Virus record (IMG/VR): IMGVR_UViG_3300021091_000182
Location: 1-38,168 of that record
DNA length: 38,168 nt
DNA from: a virus
Direction: 5' to 3' (one strand)
Made by a program: the position numbers and the translations under genes. Of the stretch, positions 38,001 through 38,168 are shown in pieces. The notes beneath the pieces are model-generated. The model made no database searches. It had not been told where the DNA came from and worked only from the letters and a program-made list of their open reading frames with translations. The number at the start of each line of letters is the position of its first letter. The first letter of the stretch is position 1.

Positions 38001-38168
38001 TGGATGGGTAGTTTGTTTAATTAAATCTCGCCAAACATCAATAGGAGTTCTAGATTTAATTACATAAGAATAATCTTGATAAAAATAAGAATCAGTTAAT
38101 TTTTGGGAGTTTGTACTTAATTTTCCTCTGTCAGAAGCATAATATCCTAAGTTATCATATGATGTCTG
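35052..38168 (-). CDS. Large virion structural protein in the gp7 position (partial, 5' end beyond window)
   Basis: The frame is open from the stop at 35052 to the right edge, at least 1,038 residues. An internal ATG at 37946 is not the start: upstream codons continue in a coding-like way and contain DSYFYQDYSYVIKSRTPIDV followed by WRDLIKQTTHPAGFQLFGE, a motif I associate with large marine T4-like structural proteins. Further on, three copies of a strand motif, LIISLDGIVQ, LLVFLNGVLQ and ALVFIDGVLQ (near 37630, 37350 and 37035), are each followed by an I-x-F-x-x-P type segment. A G-x-GY module (DGGSGYTEAPKVVV) lies near 36010. The C-terminus has GFPSSGLLLINKEIVRYSGK, then a short proline-rich tail. 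T4 places gp7, a large wedge protein, just before gp8; assignment here rests on order and size, not on visible homology. Confidence 0.85.
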   Translation of the reverse strand, partial: QTSYDNLGYYASDRGKLSTNSQKLTDSYFYQDYSYVIKSRTPIDVWRDLIKQTTHPAGFQLFGEVLIESAASTRMPTNQKVIESYSCISLPPISLTVVTTKKQITTSTLSVDSLIVERGIGSISVDTFDSSELFAREIGLLTPFNGDFSNDTSKADGDRVFTMYDKKTNLPISVSNSENLIISLDGIVQHPEEAFTVSGTQISFSEPPLGDRIIEGQLVESQNFYGRLIKFKNSGLNDRYFKPLKDITPLFDGVDTVFNLYYSDNTIVKTDKNENLLVFLNGVLQKSKIDSNTPYGNSYYIDRSEDPNETDKIVFSQPPLNPVTTEDLPEKCFIYTVGSYERLTIDTEVIQYRGAGPYLIKDEVSGRVRKIDDSYFALVFIDGVLQQENKSYEIVGPNITFTSPIQKYIAKDGFETYQDVSVILLYGRDLPKTLTVYDFEADTFYNKISLTLSGVNLIPNFDSLTNLYSNHSPEFYSQNVKVLQNNILLGELKKVDKIANDLRLILLTPINLLDSIITSNNLVFRVNDKYDYTLSGSYTINSSYAVNSDGERILVKGKKQPLWLYGYSLGDQIESYRKTKHFNSLVEGDLIQIDGEKSYREIINVPDIVKPKNYNDDEIITNDFYSKITVTNYNEITRGEGLSINAVIDNDGSVIDLIWNKRDLQLFFSQNVLLQPTAYQYYTTPIIEFVPQTEKGGGARAEVISYGGDILDIVLLDGGSGYTEAPKVVVARGYNRIKSNQRKIDSVTSFELIPKIYLQGLISSSRISIIANGTLGVSNQIVSVGQSLGEINTDIQINEIITPKPQQSMVSYAFAAVSNIISTDIIKKSSTTISPAILPNITTTIRPELQSTTIVDTSREIDRYIDVGLFDYKSSESFDGRYGLTNAGWNIGLYENNAFTGSGSSNVSGMTLEEFEYYYPNLTIEQFETRNLSHYLEDGRIFDLVPASVQEFGAYLDAPLSPSTTVVYVTSTKGFPSSGLLLINKEIVRYSGKQNDRFTGLDRGYLDTGGQTHPPGDYIRSIEIADLPLDYPLDPGPG

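Noticed and set aside
1-38168. tRNA genes, host-derived metabolic genes, integrase, transposase, homing endonuclease
   Set aside because: No sequence outside the seven genes exceeds 60 bases, and none of the genes shows such motifs.

Overview
The window looks like part of the virion-structure (late) region of a T4-like marine myovirus, probably a cyanophage of the Prochlorococcus/Synechococcus type. A Pelagibacter myovirus cannot be excluded from sequence alone. Support comes from the low GC (about one third by eye), genes packed on one strand, a recognisable T4 gp8 baseplate-wedge homologue, a DUF4815-type protein, fibre proteins with marine T4-like signatures, and TATAAATA-type late promoter elements. 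I see no host-like genes, tRNAs, integrase, transposase or CRISPR. No stretch over 60 bases lacks a gene.

All seven genes lie on the minus strand, so transcription runs from the right edge to the left. In order: (1) a large virion protein at 35052-38168, open at the right edge, in the position T4 uses for gp7; (2) gp8, 33171-34997, behind two overlapping TATAAATA boxes; (3) a 2,703-residue DUF4815-type protein, 25020-33131; (4) a 71-residue protein with a coiled-coil tail, 24797-25012; (5) a 3,756-residue repetitive fibre, 13537-24807, with a beta-helix, a LamG-like domain and long arrays of two repeat families; (6) a 187-residue unrecognised protein, 12971-13534; (7) a fibre-like gene from 12914 that is still open at base 1, at least 4,304 codons.

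The likely joint role is the outer baseplate and host-contact apparatus: gp8 and the gp7-position protein as wedge parts, the DUF4815 protein as a baseplate-to-fibre piece, the two giants as fibres, and the two small proteins as accessory or connector parts. Only the gp8 assignment rests on residue-level resemblance to a characterised T4 protein; the other roles are inferred from family resemblance and order.

The most striking content is the size and construction of the two fibre genes. In the left one, a conserved beta-helix seems to be split by about 2,600 residues of helical repeats, twelve of which carry a C-x-R-D motif preceded by another conserved cysteine. In the 3,756-residue fibre, repeats of about 188 and 60-125 residues retain stretches of near-identical DNA, a sign of recent duplication or gene conversion. 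Between genes 6 and 7 a terminator hairpin overlaps a late promoter so that upstream transcripts could be stopped while new ones escape.
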